NCBI RefSeq assembly: GCF_004683905.1
Contig: NZ_CP038438.1
Location: 310,001-374,000, forward strand
Source of the DNA: Pseudomonas fluorescens
Lineage (GTDB): Bacteria; Pseudomonadota; Gammaproteobacteria; Pseudomonadales; Pseudomonadaceae
Length of the DNA stretch: 64,000 bases
Direction: 5' to 3'
Shown here: positions 34,280 through 41,010 of the stretch, one piece after another
Layout: every line of letters starts with the position of its first letter
How positions within the stretch are numbered: position 1 is the first letter of the stretch
The notes under the pieces: generated by a model
The model's database searches: none
Told to the model about the DNA's origin: nothing
What the model saw: the letters and a program-made list of their open reading frames with translations, nothing else
Made by a program: the position numbers and the translations under genes

Positions 34280-34789
34280 ATGAGTTTGCAGGGCAGCAGG
34301 GCGTTACCCGATCAAAAAAACTGGAAAGATCTGGGCTTACCGGATATTCGCGATATTGACCCTGGCCTTCTGATTTCTGCGGTTAGAGAGCTGCCAGGTG
34401 AACTGAGTCTTAATGCAGCGTGGGAGCAGGTTGCCAGAGGCTTCGGACTTGATCATGGTCTTGATGCTGTTCTGATCGAAACGCCATATGTGCCGATTTT
34501 GGTGAAGCGCGAGCATTTGCTTCATACGGTGGAAAAGCGCCCGAATGCCCGTGAGCGGTTCACCGAATTTGCGCGAGATACCCTGACGAGGCCGTTAGAG
34601 ATATGGCGGGTTTCCTACGATGACGCCTCGTTTCGACTCTCTTTCATCGGTGCTTACAACGCGAGATACCAAATGCTGGTGGTGGTTCATGTTGAGCGCG
34701 GCAACGTACTCTGGAATTTCATGAATTGTGACAAGAAAGGCTTGAACAAGCATCGGCATGGTGAGCTGTTGTATCGACGTTACCGGTAG
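34280..34789 (+). CDS. PBECR2-type nuclease-domain protein
   Basis: A 169-residue protein whose last 95 residues look like the PBECR2 fold (phage Barnase-EndoU-ColicinE5/D-RelE-like nuclease): HTVEKRPNARERFTEFARDT, RPLEIWRV, LVVVHVERGNVLWNF and a terminal GELLYRRYR. The N-terminal part (NWKDLGLPDI...AAWEQVARGFGL) resembles the linker found before this domain in Mu-like gpF head-morphogenesis proteins. It therefore looks like a stand-alone phage-derived nuclease, without an adjacent immunity gene. No good ribosome site precedes the ATG, so the start may be wrong or the gene may be a remnant. Confidence 0.7.
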   Translation: MSLQGSRALPDQKNWKDLGLPDIRDIDPGLLISAVRELPGELSLNAAWEQVARGFGLDHGLDAVLIETPYVPILVKREHLLHTVEKRPNARERFTEFARDTLTRPLEIWRVSYDDASFRLSFIGAYNARYQMLVVVHVERGNVLWNFMNCDKKGLNKHRHGELLYRRYR

Positions 34790-34795
34790 CTCAAA

Positions 34796-34975
34796 CGAAA
34801 AAGGGCAGCCTTCTCAGGCTGCCCTTCACATGAATGTTGCTTGATATTGTGCTCCCTCAAGCAGGGGAGAAGAGGTCTCACCCGAGCGCTGATTTTCAGG
34901 TCATCAACGGGGTTCCTAACGCCGACTATTGCCACCTGAAGGCAGTCGGTTTCGCGCTCTTGAGCCGGATTCTCT
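34796..34975 (-). ncRNA. Candidate structured small RNA with complementary loops
   Basis: The minus strand reads through three stems into an intrinsic terminator. Hairpin 1 (34949-34922) has stem CCGACTGCC / GGC-AGTCGG with loop TTCAGGT. Hairpin 2 (34908-34888) is GTTGAT / ATCAGC, including a G-U pair possible only on the minus strand, with ACCTGAA in its loop: an exact complement of loop 1. A third stem TGCTTGA / TCAAGCA follows (34863-34838), then terminator AAGGGCAGCC / GGCTGCCCTT (34826-34801) with five T. A TTGACA at about 34997 may belong to the promoter. Length would be near 180 nt. No protein in the region is convincing. Confidence 0.55.
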
Positions 34976-35016
34976 GCCACCGAACATTGAGATGTCAACC
35001 TGGGTTTTGAGGATTT

Positions 35017-35034
35017 TTATTCGTATACGAATAA
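35017..35034. promoter_or_regulatory. 18-bp perfect palindrome upstream of Xre/RES operon
   Basis: TTATTCGTATACGAATAA is perfectly self-complementary and ends 63 bases before the antitoxin start. It is a strong candidate for the autoregulatory operator bound by the Xre antitoxin (or Xre-RES complex). Confidence 0.7.
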
Positions 35035-35097
35035 CTCTATTGAAAATATTCATATCTGTACTACTCTCAGCTTGCGGATCTGCGAAGAAGGACAATC

Positions 35098-35508
35098 ATG
35101 CCTACCTCATCCCCAGCCCTCACCCCGCGTGAACAACTCGACGTCCCCGAAGCCGGGCGCGTCGCGCTGAAGTTTTTCTTCAATCTCATGGAGCGCTGGG
35201 GTTGCAACGCCGAACAGCAGCGCACGTTACTTGGTGGCGTCGGCAACACCACGTTCTACAAGTACAAACACCTGCCGCCGAATATTCGCCTGCCGCACGA
35301 CACGCTGGAGCGCATCTCGTATCTGATGGGCATTCACAAGGCCTTGAGCATCATCTTCAGCAACAGTCGCGAGCGTGCTTATACGTGGGTCAGCAGCCCA
35401 AACACGGCTGCGCCATTCAATGGTCGAACGGCGCTGGATTACATGCTCGCGGGGAGGGTGGTCGATATCGCCGACGTGCGCCGCTACCTCGACGGGGTGC
35501 GCGGTTGA
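35098..35508 (+). CDS. Xre/MbcA/ParS-type antitoxin (DUF2384)
   Basis: A 136-residue antitoxin with an N-terminal Xre-like HTH region (about 25-75) and the C-terminal MbcA/ParS/Xre toxin-binding domain (RERAYTWVSSPNTAAPFNGRTALDYMLAGR, about 95-130). It should neutralise the RES-domain toxin by blocking its active site and repress the operon through the upstream palindrome. The stop overlaps the toxin start by four bases (TTGA). Confidence 0.9.
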   Translation: MPTSSPALTPREQLDVPEAGRVALKFFFNLMERWGCNAEQQRTLLGGVGNTTFYKYKHLPPNIRLPHDTLERISYLMGIHKALSIIFSNSRERAYTWVSSPNTAAPFNGRTALDYMLAGRVVDIADVRRYLDGVRG

Positions 35509-36185
35509 AGGCCCCGCCCCTGGCTGAGCCGCAATGGCCGAAGGCCTACCGGATCGTCAACAGCAGCTTCCCGCCGATTGCGCTGTTCGAAGACGTACTC
35601 GACCCCGAAGACCTGGAAATCGCCTACGCGCTGGAAGCACTGACCAACGATCGCCTGATCGAGCAGGCCGGCGTCCTCGCCCGCGTGCGTCCAGAAGACC
35701 GACTCTCCGGCCCCGGTTCAACCCCGGTGATGGCGGCGTTCACCCACATCGGCAAAAGCAGCCGCTTCACCGATGGCACCTTCGGCGTCTACTACGCCGC
35801 CAGCAGCCAGGCTGCGGCTATCGCCGAGACTTGTTATCACCAGGAACGTTTCCTCGCGGCCACCAACGAGGCGGATCTTGAGTTGACCATGCGCACTTAC
35901 GTCAATCGTGTGGTTAAGCCGCTGCATGATGTTCGTGATGACTTTCCCGATTTGCATCAACCCGATCCAGACGCCTATGGCCCATCCCAGGCGTTTGCCC
36001 GACAACTGCGTGAGTCTGAATCGTGGGGGATGCTCTACAGCAGCGTTCGCCTGCCGGGCCACGAATGTGTCGCCGCTTTCCGGCCGCCAGCGGTATCGAT
36101 TCCGAAGCAGGGCAAACATCTGCGTTATGTGTGGAGTGCGAGTCAACGCAGGATTTCGTTTGTGTTTGAGATCAGTCAGGTTTGA
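35505..36185 (+). CDS. RES-domain toxin
   Basis: A 226-residue RES toxin. Characterised family members break down or consume NAD+ and so stop growth. Family residues are visible: Arg in KAYRIVNSSFPP, Tyr in FGVYYAASS, Glu in AIAETCYHQ, and Ser in MLYSSVR. The start is TTG 35505, overlapping the antitoxin stop; a rare start may hold toxin output low. A terminator follows directly. The pair forms a complete type II toxin-antitoxin operon. Confidence 0.88.
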   Translation: MKAPPLAEPQWPKAYRIVNSSFPPIALFEDVLDPEDLEIAYALEALTNDRLIEQAGVLARVRPEDRLSGPGSTPVMAAFTHIGKSSRFTDGTFGVYYAASSQAAAIAETCYHQERFLAATNEADLELTMRTYVNRVVKPLHDVRDDFPDLHQPDPDAYGPSQAFARQLRESESWGMLYSSVRLPGHECVAAFRPPAVSIPKQGKHLRYVWSASQRRISFVFEISQV

Positions 36186-36193
36186 AACACAAG

Positions 36194-36224
36194 AAGCCCT
36201 CGCGGTATGCGAGGGCTTTCTTTT
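36194..36224 (+). terminator. Terminator of the Xre/RES operon
   Basis: A 10-bp stem AAGCCCTCGC / GCGAGGGCTT lies eight bases after the RES stop, with a T-rich tail. It also faces the end of the DUF3077-like gene, so it may serve both. Confidence 0.88.
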
Positions 36225-36235
36225 GGCGGTTTACG

Positions 36236-36511
36236 TCAATGGCTTGCTGTTGGCGCATCCAGAACTTTCACCACATCGTCAATCAGCGCCTTGCTCAACT
36301 CCTGCAGATACTGCGAGGCGTAAGCGTGAAGGTCAGGATCGCGAGAAACTGTGGAATCTGCAGTCAGTAACTTGGAAATGTGAAGCAAGTGTGAGGCGTG
36401 CGAGAGGGCGGCCATCACTGGAACACCACGATTGGTGCGGAACAGCGCTTGATTGGCCTGGAAGGAAAAGTGCGTAAGGCCTGGTGTTTTCAAATCGAGG
36501 TAGTCGGTCAT
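36236..36511 (-). CDS. DUF3077-like small protein
   Basis: A 91-residue protein of the Pseudomonas DUF3077 type: LFRTNRGVPVMAALSHASHLL in the middle and YLQELSKALIDDVV at the end. Function of the family is unknown. ATG 36511 overlaps the stop of an upstream 29-codon ORF (ATGA), so its translation is probably coupled to that short ORF. Both lie behind a long leader built like the one at 2802-3032. Its layout is faintly similar to the small proteins at 2502 and 4379. It is convergent with the RES toxin gene. Confidence 0.75.
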   Translation of the reverse strand: MTDYLDLKTPGLTHFSFQANQALFRTNRGVPVMAALSHASHLLHISKLLTADSTVSRDPDLHAYASQYLQELSKALIDDVVKVLDAPTASH

Positions 36512-36597
36512 TTCGCTTCACCTGCCGTACGTAAGGCGTGGTGTGAGGTGACCGGTGTGGCAGCGCGGCGGATTACGGATGGATCGATGGCATTCAT
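36508..36597 (-). CDS. 29-codon ORF coupled to the DUF3077-like gene
   Basis: A 29-residue ORF (MNAIDPSVIRRAATPVTSHH...) with GGGAG seven bases before its ATG and a stop that overlaps the next start by four bases. It occupies the position taken by the main gene's start in the leader at 2801 (46 versus 47 bases after segment C). It could be a short functional peptide or a translation regulator for the downstream gene. Confidence 0.55.
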   Translation of the reverse strand: MNAIDPSVIRRAATPVTSHHALRTAGEAK

Positions 36598-36840
36598 TTG
36601 TGAACTCCCTGTATCAAATGAGAGCTGCCAATTCGTTATCAGGCGAATGGGTGGCAGCTATGCGCGGGCTGATAAACCGGAGATACAGGAACCCGGCAGA
36701 CCCGAAGATCTCCCACGCACAGCCGCCATTGCACGGTAATGCAGACAAAAAAATGCGCCGGCAAACGTGAATTGGGGCGCTGGTGCGCCTGTATCTTACT
36801 CGGGTTATCAGGCCCGGTCGCTGAATTGGCAGCGACGAGC
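36598..36840 (-). ncRNA. Structured leader RNA with A-B-C segments (second copy)
   Basis: Same arrangement as 2802-3032 with different sequence. Hairpin CGCTG-ccaatt-CAGCG (36834-36819); segment A CCTGATAAC (36812-36804); core AATGGCGGCTGTGCGTGGGA (36730-36711); segment B TTATCAG (36675-36669); segment C CCTGATAAC (36643-36635). Distances are hairpin to A 7, A to B 137 (127 in the other locus), B to C 32 (32) and C to ATG 46 (47). Where the first locus has TTGGTCA/TGACCAA this one has CTGATAA/TTATCAG, so complementarity is kept while the bases change. No clear promoter is visible. Confidence 0.6.
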
Positions 36841-36969
36841 TGAACGGTAGCTTTGCGAGAAGCGAATGAGCAACGGTGGCTAGTAGTGGCTTCTCGTTAC
36901 AACAGATTTCACAAGTCTTCGCGCCATGCATTTCGTCGATCTGTCCCCATAAGCGTTTATGGTTTGTTT

Positions 36970-36989
36970 ATACGGCGTAGCCGTATAGT
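36970..36989 (+). promoter_or_regulatory. Promoter and operator of HigBA pair 2
   Basis: A 7-bp inverted repeat ATACGGC-gta-GCCGTAT (36970-36986) overlaps a TATAGT -10 box (36984-36989). The predicted start of transcription coincides with the toxin ATG (36997), suggesting a leaderless mRNA. The repeat is a likely site for antitoxin autoregulation. Confidence 0.6.
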
Positions 36990-36996
36990 TCGGTTC

Positions 36997-37314
36997 ATGT
37001 ATACAATCATCGAAACGGAAATGTTCAAGCGCTATGCAGAGGCCATATGGGGTGATGGTGAACGCCATGAATTCATCAATTGGCTTGCTGCAAATCCTCT
37101 GGCTGGTGATGTCGTGCCTGGCAGTGGAGGTTTGCGTAAGGTGCGGTGGACTCGTAGCGGCATGGGCAAGCGAGGCGGTACACGCGTCATTTATTACAAC
37201 ACGCTTTCTGAAGGCTCGATTTGGTTGCTCATTGCCTACACCAAGGCAAAGCTCGACAACTTGCCCGTAGCCTTCCTTAAGCAACTGAAGGAGGAAATCA
37301 GCGATGGTCGATGA
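36997..37314 (+). CDS. RelE/HigB-type toxin (pair 2)
   Basis: A 105-residue RelE-superfamily toxin, diverged paralogue of the one at 2076-2390 (shared GKRGG-RVIYY strand, similar C-terminal layout ending in a basic tail). Predicted mRNA interferase. ATG 36997 is preferred over earlier in-frame ATGs because the promoter and operator lie between them. It lacks an upstream ribosome site, in keeping with a leaderless transcript. The antitoxin gene overlaps its end by 11 bases. Confidence 0.85.
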   Translation: MYTIIETEMFKRYAEAIWGDGERHEFINWLAANPLAGDVVPGSGGLRKVRWTRSGMGKRGGTRVIYYNTLSEGSIWLLIAYTKAKLDNLPVAFLKQLKEEISDGR

Positions 37315-37588
37315 ACTGGAGCAATTCCAGCAGGACTTGCTGGAATCTGTACGTCAGATGAAGGCCGGAAAGGCCGCGCGCGTAACGCAGGTGCCGCTCT
37401 CTGCGGCAGCGGAAGCACGTGCCAAAGTGGGCGTTTCACAAAGTGCGTTTGCCAAACTTATCGGTGTGAGTCTGCGGACTTTGCAGGATTGGGAGCAGGG
37501 TCGCCGGCAGCCGACGGGTGCGGCGCAAACTCTCTTGCGGGTTGCAAGTCAGCATCCGGAGGCCTTGCGGGATTTGTATCCTGCCTGA
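37304..37588 (+). CDS. HigA/NadS-type HTH antitoxin (pair 2)
   Basis: A 94-residue Xre antitoxin with HTH SQSAFAKLIGVSLRTLQDWE followed by QGRRQPTG, very like the antitoxin at 1786-2073. It has a strong ribosome site (AAGGAGGA), unlike the toxin, so antitoxin should be made in excess. It should bind the toxin and the palindrome at 36970-36986. Confidence 0.88.
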   Translation: MVDELEQFQQDLLESVRQMKAGKAARVTQVPLSAAAEARAKVGVSQSAFAKLIGVSLRTLQDWEQGRRQPTGAAQTLLRVASQHPEALRDLYPA

Positions 37589-37643
37589 GTTTTTTTTACG
37601 TACAGGGAGCAAGTTTCAGGCACAGAAGCATCTACCACACCCT

Positions 37644-37694
37644 AGAAATAGCAAAGCTCCTGCATTTATGCAGGGGCTTTGCTTTGCATGGTGC
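37644..37694. repeat. Direct repeat, distal att-like copy
   Basis: A 51-bp segment matching 38564-38614 at 44 positions, including a terminator-type hairpin (CTCCTGCA / TGCAGGGG) and the TGGTGC that in the other copy is the tRNA-Thr 3' end. It probably marks the far end of an element once integrated at tRNA-Thr; it may also terminate the HigBA pair 2 transcript. Confidence 0.7.
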
Positions 37695-37743
37695 AAGTAG
37701 TGAAGTTTGAGGCAGGTTATAAATGGGTCTGTCCCTTAATTTC

Positions 37744-37922
37744 CAGTTCGCCAGCCATTACATGATGAATGGTGGGGATATTCTGACGTCACAGCGGGTG
37801 CTTGGGCATGCTTCATTGGCGGTGACGACGAAGTATGCGCACTTTACCTGGGGCATTTGGCGGAGGTGGTGAATTTGAATCCGCTTTCGTTTGGTGTGGT
37901 TGGGGAGGGGGACGAGACATGA
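37744..37922 (+). pseudogene. Tyrosine-recombinase integrase C-terminal remnant
   Basis: Translation from 37744 gives QFASHYMMNGGDILTSQRVL, then GHASLAVTTKYAHFT, the C-terminal catalytic block of a phage-type tyrosine integrase with the LGH box and the nucleophile Tyr. After YAHFT the frame breaks (stop at 37870-37872), and the normal continuation GHLAEVVNLNPLS reappears in another frame down to 37922. The N-terminal two-thirds and the first part of the catalytic domain are gone. It is a decayed integrase. Confidence 0.8.
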
Positions 37923-38482
37923 GTGGAGTAAATGATTGGGGGCCAGTGATTGATGCGCTTGCCCAAGCCAATTGGACCGCCATCTTGGTTCCGGTGATAC
38001 CGGGTGTGGCGGCGATAGTTGGCCCATTATTTCTTTGGTACAGGCAATCGAAACGAGAAAGCGCGAGTGTTAAAGCCGGCCTCTTGGCTGAGGTCGCGGC
38101 ACTTGTGGAAATTGTTGAGCGTCGAGGTTTTTTGCCTGCTCTACGGGATAAGCAGCAGATGCTCGCCTTTCGAAGTGGTTCCGCCATGGCAGCTTTTAGG
38201 AGAGATCCCGAATCGTTCGAAGTTCGTATCGACAGTCACTTTAACCGTGTCTATCAAGCCAACGTTTCGAAACTGGGAGTGCTGACCGCTGAGGAGGCGA
38301 AACAGATTGTTCGTTTTCATCAGTTAGCCGACAGCGTTCGGATTGACGTAACTCCCGGAGGTGGCTTAGCCAGCGGAACTGACAGCTCTGAGGAGTACAA
38401 GGAAACGGCCGATCTGCTTGAGATGGCTTTGGAGATCGGCCATTCGCTGACTGACCCGAAGAAGCCACCGAAGCCTAAATGA
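37919..38482 (+). CDS. Orphan single-TM protein in integrated remnant
   Basis: A 187-residue protein with one membrane segment near the N-terminus (ILVPVIPGVAAIVGPLFLW, about residues 22-40) and a soluble helical cytoplasmic part. ATG 37919 has GGGGAGGGGG upstream and overlaps the integrase remnant's stop (ATGA), so it was probably the gene following the integrase. I do not recognise the family; a lysogeny-linked or exclusion function is possible for cargo in this position but not shown. Confidence 0.65.
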   Translation: MSGVNDWGPVIDALAQANWTAILVPVIPGVAAIVGPLFLWYRQSKRESASVKAGLLAEVAALVEIVERRGFLPALRDKQQMLAFRSGSAMAAFRRDPESFEVRIDSHFNRVYQANVSKLGVLTAEEAKQIVRFHQLADSVRIDVTPGGGLASGTDSSEEYKETADLLEMALEIGHSLTDPKKPPKPK

Positions 38483-38563
38483 CAAGCTACCGCAGGCTGA
38501 AATTTTTCAGGTGTGGACACTTTGTGGACGTTTTCACGATTTGACGTGAAGTCTTTTAGTCCC

Positions 38564-38608
38564 AGAAACAACAAAGCCCCTGCATTTCTGCAGGGGCTTC
38601 GTTTTGTA

Positions 38609-38614
<6 letters not shown>
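38564..38614. repeat. Direct repeat, tRNA-proximal att-like copy
   Basis: The 51-bp partner of 37644-37694. Its last six bases are the 3' end of tRNA-Thr, and its hairpin (GCCCCTGCA / TGCAGGGGC, about 38576-38598) is the tRNA terminator on the minus strand. The sequence just before it (GTGTGGACACTTTGTGGAC) is of the type often seen beside phage integrase att sites. Confidence 0.7.
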
Positions 38615-38684
<70 letters not shown>

Positions 38685-38696
38685 GTGTGGGCGACG

Positions 38697-38724
38697 ATTA
38701 TAGCGATTGGGTTGGTTCTGTAAA
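38697..38724 (-). promoter_or_regulatory. tRNA-Thr promoter
   Basis: TTTACA (38724-38719), 16-base spacer and a perfect TATAAT (38702-38697) on the minus strand, 13 bases before the tRNA. Confidence 0.88.
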
Positions 38725-39104
38725 CCCCTGAATTCAGACTATTTTTACGCAGGCGCTGGATCAGGCTTGGCGTGAGCGGTGTCGCCGGGTTTTTAGCCGC
38801 AAAACCGAGGTGCTACGCGATCAAGCCAGAATGTGCGTGAGGGCAGGATTTCTGCACCGTTCAAGCACCCATTTCACCCGTTTATGTCGTTTTGATTGGA
38901 AGCTTATGCACAACGGATCGACGCAACTGCAGTATTGCAGGGGATTTTGTGGACACGTTCTCATTTTGTGCGCAAAGCCCTGTTTTACCGGTTTTTTATC
39001 TATATGAACAAAAAATGACCAATGCTGTTTAAGCGGTCTAACGGCCGTGAATATTGGATCCACGGGAAAACCATCAACAGAGTTATCCACAGGCTGTAAA
39101 GATT
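38725..39104. other. Intergenic region with two DnaA-box-like sites
   Basis: About 380 bases without a supported gene. TTATGCACA (about 38903) and TTATCCACA (39083-39091) match the DnaA box consensus TTATNCACA. They are 180 bases apart and without AT-rich clusters, so this is not an origin. A TTTTGTGGACACG stretch (about 38944) echoes the sequence beside the tRNA-proximal repeat. Confidence 0.4.
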
Positions 39105-40340
39105 TCAAGCGCGCTCGGCCAACAGCAGGAAATTACGCGGAGTCAGCGGTGCGTCGCAGAAGGTGCCGAGGCGTACGACGTATCCCTGTTCGGCGAGGAA
39201 AATGGCTCGATCAAGATTCAGCCAAAGCTCCAGCGGTCGTCGGAACAGTCCGCGCAGTAATTCCAGGTTGCGCACTTCGGCCAACCGCTGCCAACCGGCG
39301 GCTTCCAGTGCCTGCCAGTTCGGCGTGCCGATTGTGGATAACTCCTTCAATGCAGCCAGATCGCGGCAGTAATCGGCGAAGGTTTTTTCCAGCCAGGCGC
39401 TGGGCAGGGACGGGGTGGGCAGGTATTCGTCTATCCCGCGCACTTGCCGTTGCAGCAAATCGAAAGCCAGGCGTCGGGCCATGGAGGTGTCGCGCTGACG
39501 TCGGACCCGTGCACCGGCGGTGACGGTTTCGCTCATTGGCAGTGCCAGATCTTCGAGCGAGAGCTGTAGGGCGGATCGCATGCCGGCGCAGGACAATGCC
39601 TGATACTCGCTGCGATCAATCCGGTTGTAACAGCACGGGGCGATGGCCATCTGCTGACATCCGTCAGCGCTTGCCAGTTGCATCAAGCGCACATGCAGAT
39701 CGCCGCAGGCATGCAGGGCGACCGGGGTGTGCTGAGCACTTATAACGCTCGCTGCGTCTGCCGCCAGTACATCCTGCTCGACATGCAGGGCGTGCAAATG
39801 ATGGCGCTGACTTAATGCCTGACCACTGGCGACCAACGCCGGATCGTATTCGATACAAGTCAGTTGTTGCCCCGTACCCAACAGGCGTCGGCCCAGATGT
39901 CCTTTGCCGGAACACCAGTCCAGCCAGTGCGTCGGCTGCGAGGCAAAAGACAAGCGACTGGCGAACGCCTCGATCTGCTGCCACTTGCGCCCCGGCACAT
40001 CGACATTCAATCGGTGGCCTGGGGTTTCCAGCGCATGCTCCGGTAGCTCACCAACCGCGCTCAGCTCAATCGACAATGCCGCCAATGAGGCGAACGGCTC
40101 CGGGGCATCGGCGAGATCGGCGGGATGATTATGTGCACGCTCTGCATCTTCCAGCGATCGTCCGCGTAGCCACGAAGCCAATTCGGGGTAGGCGGTTTCC
40201 CATGGGAGCGAAAGATGAGTGAACGGACGAGGTTTCCACAGCGCCTGATGCTCAATCAGAAAAGCATCCAGCGCGGTGAAGCGGGCGAGTAGGGCCTCGC
40301 CCGTCAGCACGTGGGAAGTTTCAACGCCCTTGGCAGGCAT
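39105..40340 (-). CDS. SAM-dependent methyltransferase (GSTCD-like)
   Basis: A 411-residue protein with a Rossmann-type methyltransferase core (WLDWCSGKGHLGRRLL, about residue 140, then CIEYDPAL) and a conserved ALHACGDLH and CCYNRIDR section, as in the uncharacterised GSTCD-like methyltransferase family. The substrate is unknown. Its ATG lies 20 bases inside the end of hisM, so it is probably the last gene of the ABC-transporter operon, though a functional tie is not obvious. Confidence 0.8.
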   Translation of the reverse strand: MPAKGVETSHVLTGEALLARFTALDAFLIEHQALWKPRPFTHLSLPWETAYPELASWLRGRSLEDAERAHNHPADLADAPEPFASLAALSIELSAVGELPEHALETPGHRLNVDVPGRKWQQIEAFASRLSFASQPTHWLDWCSGKGHLGRRLLGTGQQLTCIEYDPALVASGQALSQRHHLHALHVEQDVLAADAASVISAQHTPVALHACGDLHVRLMQLASADGCQQMAIAPCCYNRIDRSEYQALSCAGMRSALQLSLEDLALPMSETVTAGARVRRQRDTSMARRLAFDLLQRQVRGIDEYLPTPSLPSAWLEKTFADYCRDLAALKELSTIGTPNWQALEAAGWQRLAEVRNLELLRGLFRRPLELWLNLDRAIFLAEQGYVVRLGTFCDAPLTPRNFLLLAERA

Positions 40341-41010
40341 CGACGCGCAACCAGCGCTCCAGCAGCTTGAAGCCGCGCACCAGCACGTAGGACATCAGCA
40401 GATAGAACACGCCGGCGGCGAAAAAGATTTCCACCGGCAGGTAGGTCCGGGCGATGATCGTGCGGGCCATGCCGGTCAGTTCCAGCAGGGTCACGGTGCT
40501 CGCCAGCGCGCTGGCCTTGAGCATCAGGATCACTTCATTGCTGTAGGCCGGCAGGCCGATGCGCGCCGCTCGCGGCAGCATGATGTAGAACATTGCCTTG
40601 GGTTTGGACATGCCCAATGCCCGCGCCGCCTCGATTTCGCCGGGCGGAATCGCCTGGATCGCGCCGCGCAGAATTTCGGCGATGTACGCCGCCGTGTGCA
40701 GGGTCATGGTCGCGGTAGTACACCAGAACGGATCGCGCAGGTAAGGCCACAGCGCGCTGTTACGCACTGCATCGAACTGCGCCAGGCCGTAATAGACGAG
40801 GAACAGTTGCACCAGCAGCGGCGTGCCACGGAAAAAGAAGATGTAGGCGTAGGGCAAAGCGCGCACGTACCACAGCTTCGAGGAGCGGGCGATGCCCAGC
40901 GGAATGGCCAGCAGCAGGCCGGCAATCACGGCAATCGCCACCAGTTCCAGGGTCAGGGTTGCGCCCTGCGCCAGTTTCGGCAGCCACTTGATGATCACTT
41001 CCCAGTTCAT
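40321..41010 (-). CDS. hisM: Amino acid ABC transporter permease, HisM-type
   Basis: A 229-residue inner-membrane permease with about five TM segments and the EAA loop (EIEAARALGMSKPKAMFYIMLP). It pairs with HisQ to carry a basic amino acid into the cell. ATG 41010 overlaps the hisQ stop by four bases. The order hisP-hisJ-hisQ-hisM supports a histidine/lysine/arginine/ornithine system; the true substrate of the Pseudomonas version is not certain. Confidence 0.9.
   Translation of the reverse strand: MNWEVIIKWLPKLAQGATLTLELVAIAVIAGLLLAIPLGIARSSKLWYVRALPYAYIFFFRGTPLLVQLFLVYYGLAQFDAVRNSALWPYLRDPFWCTTATMTLHTAAYIAEILRGAIQAIPPGEIEAARALGMSKPKAMFYIMLPRAARIGLPAYSNEVILMLKASALASTVTLLELTGMARTIIARTYLPVEIFFAAGVFYLLMSYVLVRGFKLLERWLRVDACQGR

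Noticed and set aside
34090..34359. Plus-strand frame upstream of the PBECR2 gene as its missing N-terminus
   Set aside because: It is in a different frame and its product does not resemble the expected upstream part of gpF-like proteins.
34780..34998. 72-codon minus-strand frame across the candidate RNA
   Set aside because: It runs through three hairpins and into the terminator, with no ribosome site, so it is probably not translated.
38903..39091. Two DnaA boxes as a replication origin
   Set aside because: Only two sites 180 bases apart, no AT-rich unwinding element and no dnaA or parAB genes nearby.
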